Below are positions 63,409 through 64,000 of a stretch of DNA of 64,000 nt, one piece after another. The stretch covers positions 372,001 to 436,000 of the forward strand of contig NZ_VZOV01000001.1 of NCBI RefSeq assembly GCF_008801915.1, given 5' to 3'. The number at the start of each line of letters is the position of its first letter. Within the stretch, counting starts at the first letter, position 1. The stretch comes from Cupriavidus gilardii (GTDB taxonomy: Bacteria > Pseudomonadota > Gammaproteobacteria > Burkholderiales > Burkholderiaceae). The notes below the pieces were generated by a model that searched no databases, was not told where the DNA came from, and saw only the letters and a list, made by a program, of their open reading frames with translations. The translations under genes and the position numbers were made by a program.

Positions 63409-64000
63409 TCAGGAGCGGGCCATCTGCGAATTCCTCGCCTTGGCCGGGAAGCAGAGGTCCGCCAGCAACGCCACCACGAGGAGCGCTGCGGCGGTCAGAA
63501 ACAGCAGCCGGTGCGATCCGCCGCTCGCGTTGAACAGCGCGGAATAGGCGTAACCGGCGACGGCCATCGCCCCTGCCGACACGATGCTGGCGCGGCTCCA
63601 CGCGATGTTTTGCCGTGGCGAATGCTCCGGTACGAGTTCGTGCACGCGGGCCAGTGCCAATGGCACCATGCCTGGCGCGAAGGTGCCGATCACGACGGTC
63701 AGGGCGCCGAGCACCAGCAGGTTGTCGGTGACATACACGGCGGCCAGCACGATTGCCAGCACCAGCGACACCAGCCTGATACCAGGGCCGGCGCCCAGCC
63801 GATCGGCGAGAAAGCCGTACAGCGGCGGTCCAGCGATGGCGCCAAGCCCATAGACCGCCCAGAACACCGCCCCCAGATGCGTGCCCGCGCCCAGGCCGCG
63901 GGCGATGAAGTCCACCAGGAATACCATCGGCACCACCGCGGCGGTCGCCATCAGCGCGTACTGCAGGAACAGCATCCAGACCGCGCGGCCGAAGTGCGGC
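63409..64000 (-). CDS. MFS transporter, YbfB/YjiJ-like (partial, 5' end outside window)
   Basis: The reverse frame runs from the stop at 63409 through the right edge without interruption. It shows six hydrophobic segments of the C-terminal half: VPMVFLVDFIARGLGAGTHL, VYGLGAIAGPPLYGFLADRL, VLGALTVVIGTFAPGMVPLA and LARVHELVPEHSPRQNIAWS. The pattern fits the YbfB/YjiJ MFS family. The start codon lies beyond 64000. Confidence 0.85.
   Translation of the reverse strand, partial: PHFGRAVWMLFLQYALMATAAVVPMVFLVDFIARGLGAGTHLGAVFWAVYGLGAIAGPPLYGFLADRLGAGPGIRLVSLVLAIVLAAVYVTDNLLVLGALTVVIGTFAPGMVPLALARVHELVPEHSPRQNIAWSRASIVSAGAMAVAGYAYSALFNASGGSHRLLFLTAAALLVVALLADLCFPAKARNSQMARS

Noticed and set aside
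1..64000. CRISPR arrays, tRNA/rRNA genes, insertion sequences, prophage
   Set aside because: No direct-repeat/spacer pattern, tRNA cloverleaf, transposase or phage structural gene was recognised. The only tandem repeats are short 9-14-bp arrays without spacers.

Overview
The window is GC-rich DNA (by eye well over 60% G+C) with closely packed operons, many LysR-type regulators, a Bug-type solute receptor, an ssu sulfonate operon and frequent ATGA stop/start overlaps. This fits a soil or environmental betaproteobacterium of the order Burkholderiales (Cupriavidus/Ralstonia/Bordetella-like). That placement is inferred from gene content; there is no rRNA or tRNA gene to confirm it. Most of the window is accessory catabolism, transport and regulation, with no replication, ribosomal or phage genes.

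Layout. 0-0.4 kb: partial TfoX-like gene. 0.4-4.0 kb: a clearly AT-richer island with two abutting genes, an unrecognised 279-aa protein and a 770-aa superfamily-1 helicase, looking like a horizontally acquired (possibly anti-phage) module. 4.0-6.3 kb: acyl-CoA synthetase overlapping a NodS-like methyltransferase. 6.3-13.2 kb: LysR/EamA pair, a small lipoprotein/HlyD/DHA2 efflux operon, another LysR gene and a PaiB-like protein. 13.3-22 kb: MocR regulator, then LysR divergent from a pentonate operon (IlvD/Edd dehydratase, ketoglutarate-semialdehyde dehydrogenase, MFS importer, DHDPS-like dehydratase) that would turn L-arabonate into 2-oxoglutarate. 22-26.3 kb: divergent MurA paralogue, a Cys-rich small protein, LysR/MFS pair. 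26.3-29.9 kb: two RraA-like proteins around a Bug receptor, with divergent LysR. 30.1-36.2 kb: a complete sulfonate operon (ssuA, ssuD, ssuC, ssuB, ssuE, ssuF and a second ssuA) closed by a strong intrinsic terminator. 36.5-37.3 kb: levansucrase wreck fused to a lipoprotein remnant.

37.4-43.5 kb: DksA-like zinc finger protein, Old Yellow Enzyme with an Arg-less RidA, LysR, AraC, LysE exporter, and an oxalate/formate-type MFS transporter. 44.2-46.6 kb: DUF1089 protein, then an ECF41 sigma factor and its carboxymuconolactone-decarboxylase partner behind a textbook ECF41 promoter. 46.7-54.2 kb: amino-acid-type dCache chemoreceptor, SDR, SGNH-hydrolase remnant, LysR/quinone reductase pair, and a penicillin-acylase family Ntn hydrolase. 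54.5-56.3 kb: small membrane protein, and a metal-dependent hydrolase divergent from a TetR gene with two identical-consensus operators between them.

56.4-64 kb holds the most unusual locus: two paralogous kynurenine-formamidase-like hydrolases, each followed by a convergent MFS gene, enclosing a RidA / adenylosuccinate-synthetase-like / flavin-binding operon and an AraC regulator. The adenylosuccinate-synthetase paralogue keeps its GTP and aspartate motifs but differs in the nucleotide-acceptor loops, so it may ligate aspartate to something other than IMP. Several 9-14-bp tandem repeats, two REP-like palindromic elements in convergent intergenic gaps, and hairpin terminators are scattered through the window.
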